From Legionella santicrucis (GTDB lineage Bacteria > Pseudomonadota > Gammaproteobacteria > Legionellales > Legionellaceae), in contig NZ_LNYU01000091.1 of assembly GCF_001468135.1 (NCBI RefSeq), forward strand, positions 330,078 through 394,077: 64,000 nt of DNA, given 5' to 3'. The translations under genes and the position numbers were made by a program. The number at the start of each line of letters is the position of its first letter. The first letter of the stretch is position 1. Below, piece by piece: positions 8,199 through 18,117 of the stretch. The notes under the pieces were generated by a model. That model searched no databases and had not been told where the DNA came from. It saw only the letters and a program-made list of their open reading frames with translations.

Positions 8199-9578
8199 TT
8201 ATTTAAAATCGTCTGGTAATATTCCTTTTAATCCAGGTATACCACCAATTCCACGCATCATTTTTTGCATTCCACCAGGTTTAGTAAACTTTTTCATCAT
8301 TTTTTGCATTTGCTCAAATTGCTTTAATAACTTATTTACATCCTGTATCTGTGTTCCTGAGCCTTGTGCAATTCTCTTTTTACGAGAACCGACAATAATT
8401 TTAGGAATACGCCGTTCTTTTGGAGTCATCGAATTAATAATAGCAATAGTTTGTGCCATAGCTTTTTCACTAACTTGCTTCATTGCTTGCTGAGGCATCA
8501 TTTGACTCACACCAGGTAACTTACTCATCATTCCAGCAATACCACCCATATTATTCATTTGCAGTAGTTGTTGCTTAAAATCTTCCAAATCAAAGCTCTT
8601 CCCTTTTTTTAATTTTTTAGCAAGTTTTTCACTGGCTTGCTTGTCTGCTTTACGCTCAACTTCTTCAATTAAGGTAAGAATATCACCCATACCAAGAATT
8701 CTTGAAGCAACGCGCTCGGGATGAAATGGCTCTAGTGCATCTACTTTTTCACCACTACCAATAAATTTAATGGGGCGCCCAGTAATTTGTTTTACAGAAA
8801 GAGCGGCACCACCTCGAGCATCCCCATCTGTTTTAGTTAAGATAACCCCTGTTAATGGAAGTGCCTCATGAAATGCTTTTGCAGTATTCGCAGCATCTTG
8901 TCCAGTCATGCTGTCTACAACAAATAGAGTTTCAATTGGGTTTACTGCTTGATGTAATTCTTTGATTTCGGCCATCATATCAGTATCAATATGCAAACGG
9001 CCTGCAGTATCAATGAGCAATACATCCATATATTGTTTTTTGGCAGCCTCCAAAGCTTTACGAGCAATCGTTAATGGCTGTTCATTAACTTCTGCGGGGA
9101 AGAAGGTAACGCCTATTTGTTCTGCCAATACCTTAAGCTGCTGAATTGCGGCAGGTCGATAAACGTCGACACTAACAACCATTACCTTTTTATTTTCTGA
9201 TTCTTTTAAATAGCGCGCTAGTTTTGCAGTGCTTGTCGTTTTACCTGAGCCTTGTAATCCTGCCATTAAAAATATAGCTGGAGGTTGGGTCTTAAAGTTG
9301 AGCTCGGCACGCTCATCACCCATGACATGCACTAATTCGTCATGTACAATTTTAACAAAAGCTTGATCAGGATTTAAATGAGTTAAAACTTCTTGCCCTA
9401 AAGCATTTTGTTTTACTTGCTCTATAAATTCTTTAATAACGGGTAAGGCAACATCTGCTTCAAGCAGTGAAAGTCTGACTTCACGCAAAGCGTGTTGTAC
9501 ATTCTCTTCAGTTAATCGACCTAACCCTCGTAAATTTTTAAAGGTACGGGTTAAACGTTCAGTTAAGGTTTCAAACAT
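8199..9578 (-). CDS. ffh: Signal recognition particle protein Ffh
   Basis: Ffh is the SRP54-type GTPase that binds 4.5S RNA and signal sequences of nascent membrane proteins. At 459 residues it has the N domain, the G domain with GLQGSGKTTS, DTAGRL and TKTDGDARGG motifs, and a C-terminal Met-rich M domain (many Met from residue 330 onward, including the IPKIIVGSRKKRIAQGSG RNA-binding block). It lies upstream of rpsP on the same strand, as is common in gammaproteobacteria. Confidence 0.97.
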   Translation of the reverse strand: MFETLTERLTRTFKNLRGLGRLTEENVQHALREVRLSLLEADVALPVIKEFIEQVKQNALGQEVLTHLNPDQAFVKIVHDELVHVMGDERAELNFKTQPPAIFLMAGLQGSGKTTSTAKLARYLKESENKKVMVVSVDVYRPAAIQQLKVLAEQIGVTFFPAEVNEQPLTIARKALEAAKKQYMDVLLIDTAGRLHIDTDMMAEIKELHQAVNPIETLFVVDSMTGQDAANTAKAFHEALPLTGVILTKTDGDARGGAALSVKQITGRPIKFIGSGEKVDALEPFHPERVASRILGMGDILTLIEEVERKADKQASEKLAKKLKKGKSFDLEDFKQQLLQMNNMGGIAGMMSKLPGVSQMMPQQAMKQVSEKAMAQTIAIINSMTPKERRIPKIIVGSRKKRIAQGSGTQIQDVNKLLKQFEQMQKMMKKFTKPGGMQKMMRGIGGIPGLKGILPDDFK

Positions 9579-9867
9579 AATGTACGGCCCAAAAAAACAT
9601 TCACTATAGCATAGAGAGGCGATGGTATGAAACTAGCAAATACTGTTTTTATGCAGCCCTATTGATTAGCATAACGTTAAGAAAAAATGCAGAGATTTTC
9701 TGACTAAATCATGCTATTTTACAAGACACTCGATATGTAGGTTTCATAATAATTAAAATTTAGGAACATTTTGTTTATTTGTTGCCCTATTATTAAGGGT
9801 TCCTTAAGCTTATTTTTTATATAATAAAGCTTCTGCAAGCCCCAAAAAACTGCACTGAAGGACTGCG

Positions 9868-11274
9868 ATGATTGAGAAAAAACATTCACTAACAATTTTC
9901 AGTTTGACTATGATTACAGTTGGATCTGTAGATAGCATACGTAATTTACCTGCAACAGCCTTATTTGGTAGTCAATTAATCTTTTATTTTTTTCTAGGCG
10001 CATTATTTTTTCTAATTCCTACTGCCTTAGTTTCAGCTGAATTAGCCTCAGGATGGGCAAAACAGGGAGGAATTTATATTTGGGTCAAACAAGCATTTGG
10101 AAAAAAAATGGGCTTTTTAGCCATTTGGTTACAATGGATAGAAAATGTCATTTGGTATCCAACAATCCTATCTTTTGTTGCAGGAACTATTGGCTATTTA
10201 ATTAATCCAGCATTGACGAGTAATCCTTATTTTCTATGGGCTGTCATTGTCAGTTCATTTTGGGGTACTACGATACTAAATCTACGAGGTATGAAATCTT
10301 CTGCCATGTTTAGTAATTTATGTTCTCTTGCTGGTTTATTATTGCCTATGTCATTAATTATTGGTCTAGGCTTAGTTTGGATGACTCAAGGCAATCCGTT
10401 ACAGATTCAATTTGATATTCCAAGTATTGTGCCACACTTAGAAGATAAATCCATGTGGGTATCTCTTACCGCAATTATTATGTCCTTCTGCGGTATAGAA
10501 ATCGCTACGGTTCATGCGAATGATGTAAAAAATCCGCAACATGCTTTTCCCAAAGTTTTAATTTATTCAGTAGGAATTATTTTGAGTACCTTAATTCTTG
10601 GCTCTTTAGCTATTGCAATTGTTTTACCTGGAAAAGACATTAACTTAGTAGCAGGAATTATGCAGGCATTTGAAGCATTTTTTTCAAGTTATCATATGTC
10701 TTGGATGATGCCCGTAGTGGCAGTCATGTTAGTTTTAGGAGGACTTGGGGGAGTAAGCAACTGGATTATTGCACCTACGAAAGGATTATTAGTTGCTGCC
10801 GAGGATGGAAACTTACCTGATTATTTCCAACGTACTAATGCAAAGGGAGCTCCCGCAGTTATGTTATATACTCAAGCCACCATTGTTACTGTGCTCTCAG
10901 GATTATTTTTGTTTATGCCTAGTGTGAATGGATCTTATTGGCTATTAACAGCATTGGCGGCTCAATTGTACATGCTAATGTATTTTATTATGTTTATAGC
11001 TGCAATTAAATTACGTCTGTCAGAACCTGAGCATCATCGACCCTTTAAAATTCCTGGTGGATTAGCCGGAATGCTATTTGTAGCAGGCATAGGTATTATT
11101 GGTGTATGCGCTACTTTAGGAGTAAGTTTTATTCCACCAGAGGGTATTAATGTAGGTAGTTTAGTCCGTTATGAATTGACTCTAATTGGGGGGTTAATTT
11201 TAATGTGTTCGCCACCCTTTATAAGTTCATGGATACAAGGGAAAACAACAGAAATGGAGCCCATTTTGGATTAA
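9868..11274 (+). CDS. APC-family amino acid permease (GadC-like)
   Basis: An inner-membrane transporter of the amino acid-polyamine-organocation superfamily, 468 residues with about 12 hydrophobic segments. The N-terminal TM1 region (TMITVGSVDSIRNLP) and the SAELASGWAKQGGIYIWVKQAFG block resemble the glutamate/GABA antiporter-like branch. The likely role is uptake or exchange of an amino acid; the substrate cannot be read from sequence. It is followed closely by priC, whose start lies 17 bases after its stop. Confidence 0.85.
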   Translation: MIEKKHSLTIFSLTMITVGSVDSIRNLPATALFGSQLIFYFFLGALFFLIPTALVSAELASGWAKQGGIYIWVKQAFGKKMGFLAIWLQWIENVIWYPTILSFVAGTIGYLINPALTSNPYFLWAVIVSSFWGTTILNLRGMKSSAMFSNLCSLAGLLLPMSLIIGLGLVWMTQGNPLQIQFDIPSIVPHLEDKSMWVSLTAIIMSFCGIEIATVHANDVKNPQHAFPKVLIYSVGIILSTLILGSLAIAIVLPGKDINLVAGIMQAFEAFFSSYHMSWMMPVVAVMLVLGGLGGVSNWIIAPTKGLLVAAEDGNLPDYFQRTNAKGAPAVMLYTQATIVTVLSGLFLFMPSVNGSYWLLTALAAQLYMLMYFIMFIAAIKLRLSEPEHHRPFKIPGGLAGMLFVAGIGIIGVCATLGVSFIPPEGINVGSLVRYELTLIGGLILMCSPPFISSWIQGKTTEMEPILD

Positions 11275-11291
11275 GCAGGGTCTTTATTGCT

Positions 11292-11822
11292 ATGTTACTT
11301 GAACCCGATGAGTTGCTCAATCAATTAATTGATCGACTCCCTGAGTTAGAATGGAAAATAAATAGTTTAGGCATGCCTTTTTTAAGTCATCGCTTACCTA
11401 GAGGATTATTTCGTACTACTTCAGAGTCAACTGCTGCAATGTTTATTGCTGAAATTAAAGCAGACATACATGCATTATCCAAACAAACGAACAAACGTAG
11501 TGCCTTTTACTTAGCGGAATGTATTCGTCAAAAGATCAATGTGTTAGTGGTCTTATGCCAAATACATCATCGAAAAAAGGAGCCCGAGGGAAAAAATTAT
11601 TTTGGCATCAAAATGTTAGGTACCCGGCAACAATGGATAAATGATCTTGAAATAGAAATCAAAGCTTTATCGACCCAACAGCAAGCAATGATAAAAAGTT
11701 TAGCACAATTACAGCATCGACAAGACTCTAATTCACTTTTGAATTTAAAAGCTGAATTAGGAGAAGTCGAACGACGTTTAACGGTAGCAAAAGAAACATT
11801 AAATCGAGCTGTCTCCTTCTAG
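11292..11822 (+). CDS. priC: Primosomal replication protein PriC-like
   Basis: A 176-residue, helical, coiled-coil-rich protein that aligns by eye with PriC, the factor that reloads DnaB helicase at stalled forks. Shared blocks include LFRT near the N-terminus, the YLAECIRQKINVLV region and the C-terminal LNLKAELGEVERRLTVAKETL segment. I chose ATG 11292 because the reading frame before it overlaps the permease gene and does not look like PriC. It is probably co-transcribed with the permease. Family assignment is moderately sure because PriC is poorly conserved. Confidence 0.7.
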   Translation: MLLEPDELLNQLIDRLPELEWKINSLGMPFLSHRLPRGLFRTTSESTAAMFIAEIKADIHALSKQTNKRSAFYLAECIRQKINVLVVLCQIHHRKKEPEGKNYFGIKMLGTRQQWINDLEIEIKALSTQQQAMIKSLAQLQHRQDSNSLLNLKAELGEVERRLTVAKETLNRAVSF

Positions 11823-11992
11823 AAAAAAACTCATTGTTTTTTATAGAACGGTTATCTGAGATCTTTTTCTAAATTAAGTAATGAGTTAAATTAGGAGCGC
11901 CTATTTGGCCTTACATTAAAATAATTACTTAACCTTACTATGTTGTTATGTTACCCCATAAGAATGAGTAATTAAAAAAGGAGCTCTTTCAA

Positions 11993-12334
11993 ATGTCAGA
12001 TAAATTTACTCATATTACTAAAGATATCAGCACTCAATTAGCTAAAATGCGCAAAGAAATGCCAGAAGTAATGTCTGGATTTTCAGCCCTAGCTCAAGCT
12101 GCAACTAAAGATGGTGCTTTAGATAAAAAAACTAAAGAATTAATTGCTATGGCTTTAGCTGTTGCAAAACAATGTCCCGGTTGCATTGGCTTCCACTCTC
12201 AAACTTTAATAAAACTACAAGCTACTCGCGAAGAACTTTTAGAAACCTTGGGAATGGCTGTTTACATGGGAGGTGGACCATCTCTAATGTACGCAGCAGA
12301 AGCTTTAGAAGCATTTGATGAGTTTAGTAAATAA
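11993..12334 (+). CDS. AhpD/carboxymuconolactone decarboxylase-family protein
   Basis: A 113-residue all-helical protein of the AhpD-like CMD family. The redox motif CPGC (Cys61, Cys64) followed by His68 (CPGCIGFHSQ) is intact, which suggests peroxidase-linked or disulfide-reductase activity rather than the decarboxylase itself. GGGPSLMYAAEAL near the C-terminus is typical. It has a ribosome binding site (AAAAAGGAGC) and is a single-gene unit closed by a strong terminator. Confidence 0.88.
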   Translation: MSDKFTHITKDISTQLAKMRKEMPEVMSGFSALAQAATKDGALDKKTKELIAMALAVAKQCPGCIGFHSQTLIKLQATREELLETLGMAVYMGGGPSLMYAAEALEAFDEFSK

Positions 12335-12357
12335 AATAGAATCTTTATAAAGCAAAA

Positions 12358-12407
12358 GAGTGGCTAAGATTTTCCGCTATAAAAATCTTAGCCACTCCTC
12401 TTTTTTT
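12358..12407 (+). terminator. Intrinsic terminator after the AhpD-like gene
   Basis: A 16-bp perfect stem (12358-12373 with 12382-12397) around an 8-base loop, followed within a few bases by a T7 run. It separates the AhpD-like gene from the convergent reductase gene. Confidence 0.88.
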
Positions 12408-12464
12408 ACAGACAGTTATGAATCCATAACAAACCTGTTCTTTGATTAGGATTAACCAATTACC

Positions 12465-14495
12465 TCAAATCAGAGCAGCTAAACGACACGCTTGATCAAT
12501 AGCATGGCGTGCATCCAACTCCAATGCTTTATACGCTCCGCCTACTAAATGGACAATTTTTTTTGCCTCTTTTAACGGGGTAAACAGTTCCATTAACTCG
12601 ACTTGTCCGGCACAGATCACCACTGTATCAACCGCTATAACTTGGGAGGTTTCATCAATGCGTATGTGTAACCCTTGATCATCAATAGCATCATAACTCA
12701 CCCCAGAAATCATTTTAACATGCTTGTGTTTTAGACTTGCGCGATGAATCCAACCGGTTGTTTTTCCCAAGCGTTTACCCATTTTTTCATTTTTGCGCTG
12801 TAATAAATAAACTTCACGTGGGCTGGGCGTACTTTCAGGAGGCTTAATCCCACCTCGATATTTGCCATATACATCAATACCCCATTCATTATAAAACTGT
12901 TCTTTAGAAGCCTGATGTTCATGAGTTAAAAATTCAGCTACATCAAAACCAATCCCGCCCGCGCCAATGATTGCAACTCGCTTACCTGCTTCCTTTTTTC
13001 CAGTAATTACATCAATATAACTGGCGACGCTGGGATGATCGATGCCTGGAATTTCTGGAATTCGCGGCTTAATGCCACTCGCCAAAACTACTTCATCAAA
13101 ATCCAGCAAATGCTCCACTGTTGCTTCTGTATTTAAGTGAATTGTTACCTCAAATTTCTGTAATTGATAAGTAAAATAATCCAGTGTGTGTTGAAAAATT
13201 TCTTTGCCTGGGATTTTTTTTGCTAAATTAAATTGTCCACCTAGTTGCGCATTCTTTTCAAATAAAGTTACCTTATGCCCACGTTCAGCAGCAACCGCGG
13301 CAAAAGCCAACCCTGCAGGACCAGAACCTACTACAGCAACTGATTTGGGTTCTGCAGTAACCTCATAAACCAATTCAGTTTCATTACATGCTCGAGGATT
13401 CACCAAGCAAGAGGCAGTTTTGTTCACGAAAACGCGATCAAGGCAAGCCTGATTGCATGCGATGCATACATTGATTGCTTCACTTTCACCTTTTTTGGCT
13501 TTTTCCGCAAATAAAGGATCTGCCAAAAAAGGTCTGGCCATAGAGATCATATCAGCAACGCCTGACTCAATTAATTGATTGGCTAATTCCGGGGTATTAA
13601 TACGATTAGAAGTAATCACAGGTATTTTCACTTCTGGTTTTAAATGCTGGGTTAAATGAGTAAATGCAGCTTCAGGAACCATAGTTGCAATAGTCGGAAT
13701 CCGTGCCTCATGCCAGCCAATACCCGTATTAATTAAAGTTGCACCAGCCTCTTCTATGGCTTTAGCAAGAATCACAATTTCTTCCCAATTACTACCGTTA
13801 GCAATTAAATCAAGCATGGACAAACGAAAAATTATAATAAATTTCTCACCCACTGCTTCGCGTACTCCCCGTACTATTTCAATAGGAAAACGAATACGAT
13901 TACTATAACTACCACCCCATTCATCTTGACGTTGGTTGGTATGAGTAACAATGAACTGATTGATTAAATAGCCTTCACTACCCATAATTTCAATCCCATC
14001 ATAACCAGCCAATTGAGCAAGTCGGGCACAACGGGCAAAATGTTTGATGGTTTTTTTAATTCGATATTTACTCATTACCCAGGGTTTAAATGGGCTAATC
14101 GGTGATTTGATTCCGCTAGGAGCAACAATAAAAGGATGAAAACCATAACGTCCAGCATGTAAGGCCTGCAGAATAATTTTGCCTCCTGCCTCATGCACTG
14201 TATGAGTGATTAATTCATGCCGTTGTTGTTCTTTGCTGTTTGTCAATTTAGCAGAAAAAGGAGCCAAACGCCCTGCTCGATCTGGTGCAAAACCACCAGT
14301 GGTAATTAATCCTACACCGCCAAGAGCTCTTTCTCTGTAAAATTGGGCTAACCGATTTAAACTGTCCTTATCTTCTTCAAGACCAGTATGCATCGATCCC
14401 ATTAATAAACGATTTTTTAATTGAGTAAAACCTAAATCCAAAGACTGAAATAAGGCTTTAAACGGAGTGTTATCAATTCTCAATTCCATGAGCAT
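12465..14495 (-). CDS. fadH: 2,4-dienoyl-CoA reductase-like NADH:flavin oxidoreductase
   Basis: A 676-residue FadH-type enzyme, which reduces 2,4-dienoyl-CoA during beta-oxidation of unsaturated fatty acids. The order is an N-terminal Old Yellow Enzyme TIM barrel (to about residue 340) with HAGRYG, then a 4Fe-4S cluster motif (CIACNQACLDRVF, then a fourth Cys), an FAD site (VVGSGPAGLAFA) and an NAD(P) site (IIGAGGIGFDVAEFL). All cofactor motifs are intact. An alternative start is Met3. Related oxidoreductases with the same architecture act on trimethylamine or enoates, so the exact substrate is inferred. Confidence 0.87.
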   Translation of the reverse strand: MLMELRIDNTPFKALFQSLDLGFTQLKNRLLMGSMHTGLEEDKDSLNRLAQFYRERALGGVGLITTGGFAPDRAGRLAPFSAKLTNSKEQQRHELITHTVHEAGGKIILQALHAGRYGFHPFIVAPSGIKSPISPFKPWVMSKYRIKKTIKHFARCARLAQLAGYDGIEIMGSEGYLINQFIVTHTNQRQDEWGGSYSNRIRFPIEIVRGVREAVGEKFIIIFRLSMLDLIANGSNWEEIVILAKAIEEAGATLINTGIGWHEARIPTIATMVPEAAFTHLTQHLKPEVKIPVITSNRINTPELANQLIESGVADMISMARPFLADPLFAEKAKKGESEAINVCIACNQACLDRVFVNKTASCLVNPRACNETELVYEVTAEPKSVAVVGSGPAGLAFAAVAAERGHKVTLFEKNAQLGGQFNLAKKIPGKEIFQHTLDYFTYQLQKFEVTIHLNTEATVEHLLDFDEVVLASGIKPRIPEIPGIDHPSVASYIDVITGKKEAGKRVAIIGAGGIGFDVAEFLTHEHQASKEQFYNEWGIDVYGKYRGGIKPPESTPSPREVYLLQRKNEKMGKRLGKTTGWIHRASLKHKHVKMISGVSYDAIDDQGLHIRIDETSQVIAVDTVVICAGQVELMELFTPLKEAKKIVHLVGGAYKALELDARHAIDQACRLAALI

Positions 14496-14584
14496 TTCGC
14501 CAAAAACTTCAAAATAAAAAGTATAAACCCTGTTTGAAGCTTTTTACAGAGAATTAATTAACAACTTTAAAGTTATAAAGAAAA

Positions 14585-15490
14585 CTATTCTATTTTGAGA
14601 GGTGTCTTGTAAGTTATAGAAGGCCCTGCTTGAGAACGGCTAGCAATAAAAGCACCAAATAAAGTAATACTGCATCCAATCAAAGAAAGAAGTGAAGGTT
14701 GTTCATGTAATAATAAAAATCCCATTAAAGTAGATACAATAGGAAGTGCATATAAAGTAATAGAAGCTTTGGAAGCGGATAAATATTTCAATGCATATCC
14801 CCAAGCCAGATAAGCAATGGCTGCGGGGAAAATTCCCATATAAACAACTGCTATGGTAGTCTGAATATTGGCAATCTTGATTTGCAGCAGTAAATCAGGT
14901 AGAAAAATAACCAACAATAAAGTCCCACCCCACATTACCCAAGCAATAATCGCAACTGGATGATAAACACGTACAAATTGCTTTTGCACAATTGTTAAAA
15001 TAGCGCCCATTAAAGCAGAAATTAAAATCGCTAAAACGCCTTGTTGCATTCCTGGAACTGACTGTTCGCCAACCATTAATAGCACCAGACCTAATATACT
15101 AATTAAGATACCATACCAAACACTACGGTTTAGTTTTTCTTGCAAAAAGATAAGCGATAAAACCACGGTCATCACAGGCATAAAACCAATCACAAAGCTG
15201 GCTATCCCCGCAGAAACACTAAGTTCACCATAATTTAAACAAATATTATAAATGCCTATTCCAGCCATTCCTGCAATAAGCAACTGGATACGATCTTTCC
15301 ATGCAACTCGTTTTTTTATGCCTAAGCTATAGTAAATAATTAAAAGACAAAGTGATGCGATCATAAATCGCAATAGTGCAAGTGCTCCTGGCGAATAATC
15401 TGCTAATCCTATTCGTATTCCAATAAATGCTGAAGCCCACAAGATAATTGCAATAATAACAACAAAAACCACTTTGAAAGACTGCATCAT
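14585..15490 (-). CDS. EamA-family drug/metabolite exporter
   Basis: A DMT-superfamily inner-membrane transporter of 301 residues with ten hydrophobic segments formed by two EamA repeats. The first repeat begins ILWASAFIGIRIGLADYSPGALALLRF, typical of the family (partial quote of a continuous region); the second ends with LMGFLLLHEQPS. It probably exports amino acids or other metabolites; the substrate is unknown. It is probably a stand-alone gene: about 90 bases separate it from fadH on the same strand. Confidence 0.88.
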   Translation of the reverse strand: MMQSFKVVFVVIIAIILWASAFIGIRIGLADYSPGALALLRFMIASLCLLIIYYSLGIKKRVAWKDRIQLLIAGMAGIGIYNICLNYGELSVSAGIASFVIGFMPVMTVVLSLIFLQEKLNRSVWYGILISILGLVLLMVGEQSVPGMQQGVLAILISALMGAILTIVQKQFVRVYHPVAIIAWVMWGGTLLLVIFLPDLLLQIKIANIQTTIAVVYMGIFPAAIAYLAWGYALKYLSASKASITLYALPIVSTLMGFLLLHEQPSLLSLIGCSITLFGAFIASRSQAGPSITYKTPLKIE

Positions 15491-15679
15491 TTACATCCGT
15501 ACAAAATAAATGTACTTATTTTAGCAGAATTTAGAATAACGTTGGTATAAATGAGCCATTTCACCAACATACTTAATATACAAACATTGAGTTTTTGTTG
15601 CAGTAAAGGCTCTTGGGTAAAATCATCCATTATTCAATCTTTGAAAAGAAAAAGGGAATAATAAAAAAGTTAATACTTA

Positions 15680-16765
15680 TCAATCATTCAGAAACTCACA
15701 GAGTAATCGTTGGAAATGATGAGTTCCCTGTTCTTTTGTGGCTGAAAATCGCCCTGAATCATAAAAGCGTGAACGAATTCCTTTTTGAACTGATTCAACC
15801 ACAGCCTCATCCTCACGCTCAACCTTATCCAAATCACCACCTGCACCTTTACCTAATTTAGTCTCATCCAGGACATAAGTTAAAAACGATACTTTAGTCA
15901 ATTCAGGTCCTAATGGTTTTACTACATTTACTGAACATCCCCAAGGATAAAAATTAAGCATTGTATTAGGAAAAATCCAGTAGTAATAAGCAGCTACTTG
16001 TTTTCCATAGTCTGGTGAGTCTTTTGGCAAAATAAAATGTTCCTCACCGTGGCTCGCTAAAGCCAATTGTAAATTACAATAACGATAAAGTTCTGTTGTA
16101 TAAGTGGAGCAATCAATCACTTGTCTCAATGAATGATGCACAAATGGGATATGCAGTGCCTCAAGATAATTTTCACAGTATAATGCCCAATGAGCTTTGA
16201 CGAGATAATCGCGCGAGCAATTACTATCAAGACGCATTTTTTCCATAGGTAACCAGAAAAGACGCTCTTTAATATCACTAAAAACTTCACTAAAAGACAC
16301 TTTCGGGGCTAAAGAAGCAAAAAGAAATGGCTCAAAACAATCAAATGAAATCTGCGCTAAACTATCTTTTGTTGATGGAAAATTACACGTTTTCTCAAAT
16401 CCAGGCATGTGCAAAAATTCACCACAAAGATTAAATCTTCGACCATGATAAGAACATTTTATTTTTTCTGCTGAGCAAGGAGCATCAATAAGAAGATTAC
16501 CTCTATGGGTACAAACATTACTTAGGCAATGCAGTTTATTCTGTTCATCACGAACGAATAATAAAGGCTCATCGAGTAGTCCTGGTAATAAAGTAAAAGG
16601 AACAAGTTGTTTATTCAAACGTAAGCTTTCAGTACTGAAACAAAACTGCCATGTTTTTGCAAATATTTTTTCTTTTACTTGCTCATACCAATCTAAAGAA
16701 GTATAAAAATGTGCGGGTAAAGTAGATGCTTTTTCGATATCTGGATCGACAAACAGCTTATTCAT
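15680..16765 (-). CDS. Rieske-type aromatic ring-hydroxylating oxygenase, alpha subunit-like
   Basis: A 361-residue oxygenase. The Rieske 2Fe-2S ligands are present as CTHRGN and, 19 residues on, CSYHGRRFNLCG. The catalytic domain carries the mononuclear iron motif ENYLEALHIPFVHHSL with the two His ligands. I start at the Met of MNKLFVDPDIEK because AAGGA lies about 9 bases upstream; the frame extends upstream to 16870 but that part has no family similarity. No reductase or ferredoxin gene is adjacent, so the electron donor is unknown. The substrate could be a quaternary amine or an aromatic compound. Confidence 0.85.
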   Translation of the reverse strand: MNKLFVDPDIEKASTLPAHFYTSLDWYEQVKEKIFAKTWQFCFSTESLRLNKQLVPFTLLPGLLDEPLLFVRDEQNKLHCLSNVCTHRGNLLIDAPCSAEKIKCSYHGRRFNLCGEFLHMPGFEKTCNFPSTKDSLAQISFDCFEPFLFASLAPKVSFSEVFSDIKERLFWLPMEKMRLDSNCSRDYLVKAHWALYCENYLEALHIPFVHHSLRQVIDCSTYTTELYRYCNLQLALASHGEEHFILPKDSPDYGKQVAAYYYWIFPNTMLNFYPWGCSVNVVKPLGPELTKVSFLTYVLDETKLGKGAGGDLDKVEREDEAVVESVQKGIRSRFYDSGRFSATKEQGTHHFQRLLCEFLND

Positions 16766-17121
16766 AACCAATGTCCTTATAGATACTTTTGTCCTTACTT
16801 CATTAATGTGAACTCGACAATAAAAATACATCATGTTTATATCGAACTGCCCCTGCTCCTTCCATATCAATCAACGCATCCTACTTTGTTAGGGCAAGCA
16901 TCATCATACCGTTATCAGCAAAATTCTCAGGGCGTTTATTCATAACACATTGACAGGATCATATTCAACAAGAAAAAAGAGCATTCCTCTTGCGCGTTAG
17001 AATCGCTTTAAAAAGGATTTTTTTTGAAACATGAAGACTAATCGCAGTCAATTTGCAAAAAATCTTGGCATTTGCGTTTTTATAAACTACTTTTAAATAA
17101 GGGCCTACAGAGGATAATTTG

Positions 17122-17964
17122 ATGGATGACCCTTTTTCTGCGCTTAAAACAGCATTAGAGTCCGCATTTCATTCCGTACCAACGAGAAACGGTAAATATA
17201 CTTATCCTGAAATCCAGCATTTAAAAGAAGCCTGCGTCAATTACAACATGGGGCAAAAAGTAACGTTTATTCATTTGGTAAAAGCAATAGGAGCAGCATT
17301 GCCTCACTTTGAGAAACTAAGAGTTAATTTCGAAGCTGTAAAAACTTCGCTTGATTTAATGGCGGCAGCACATCAAATGCCCCGAGTTAATTGGGATAAA
17401 TTTTTGCCTCACTCTAAGACTTCATCAAGATTTCCCTTTAATGCCCTAGCTGTTAAGCAGCAAGATGCTGAACTTATCCCTTGGCTAAATATCCAATCAG
17501 GAAAAGTATTCACCCAATTTGCATCAAGTGAACAAACTCTTATCTTAATTGCACATAGAGAGCATCTTGGCTTTAGTCAAAAATTAAGAGCACATTTAGA
17601 AAAAGATCCAGGGTTTTTATCCCGTTTGATTATGAAATCAGAAAGTGATTTCATTAAAATTGCTAATACGCGTCTCATCCTTTACTTAACTGATGAACAG
17701 ATAGCTAGCGCAATAATCAAGTACTTACCTAATTTGCTACAAGAATGCCCAAACACATTCATGCAAGTAGAGCAATTAGTGGATAAAATCAATGAAATAT
17801 TATCTAACGGGCGCTCTATTTCGACTCTTTTGCGTAATGCGGAAGCCAAATCAATTTTGGAAGGTTCGGAATTTTTTCGTATCTATCAAACAGATGAATA
17901 CAAAAATCGCCAGCAACCACCAATACTCACAGCCGAAGAGGATCATTTAAAGCCTAAATTATAA
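17122..17964 (+). CDS. Hypothetical protein, 280 aa
   Basis: No family recognised. ATG 17122 has AGAGGA about 5-10 bases upstream; a TTG three bases earlier is the alternative. The protein is helical and soluble, and the C-terminus is charged (AEEDHLKPKL). No signal peptide or catalytic motif is seen. It is flanked by the Rieske gene (divergent) and mdh (convergent). The 356-base gap before it contains no feature that I can assign other than presumably both promoters. Confidence 0.6.
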   Translation: MDDPFSALKTALESAFHSVPTRNGKYTYPEIQHLKEACVNYNMGQKVTFIHLVKAIGAALPHFEKLRVNFEAVKTSLDLMAAAHQMPRVNWDKFLPHSKTSSRFPFNALAVKQQDAELIPWLNIQSGKVFTQFASSEQTLILIAHREHLGFSQKLRAHLEKDPGFLSRLIMKSESDFIKIANTRLILYLTDEQIASAIIKYLPNLLQECPNTFMQVEQLVDKINEILSNGRSISTLLRNAEAKSILEGSEFFRIYQTDEYKNRQQPPILTAEEDHLKPKL

Positions 17965-18014
17965 ATCCAACTCTATGCCCACACATCCACAGAGGCTGAT
18001 AATCTTGAGAAAAC

Positions 18015-18047
18015 TCTATATCCCGTGAACAAATCACAGGATATAGA
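18015..18047. terminator. Hairpin between convergent genes
   Basis: TCTATATCC-C-GTGA (18015-18028) pairs with TCAC-A-GGATATAGA (18034-18047) with a single mismatch. It lies between the convergent 17122 gene and mdh. T tracts on either side are poor, so it is a weak bidirectional terminator candidate. Confidence 0.4.
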
Positions 18048-18117
18048 AAATAAGAGTCAGAGAACCTCATTTAATTTAAGCTTCACTTTCATACAATACC
18101 CGAATTAGAAATAATTT

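Noticed and set aside
8089..8493. 134-codon open frame on the + strand opposite ffh
   Set aside because: It is antisense to the highly conserved M domain of Ffh, has Cys/Ile-biased shadow composition and no ribosome binding site.
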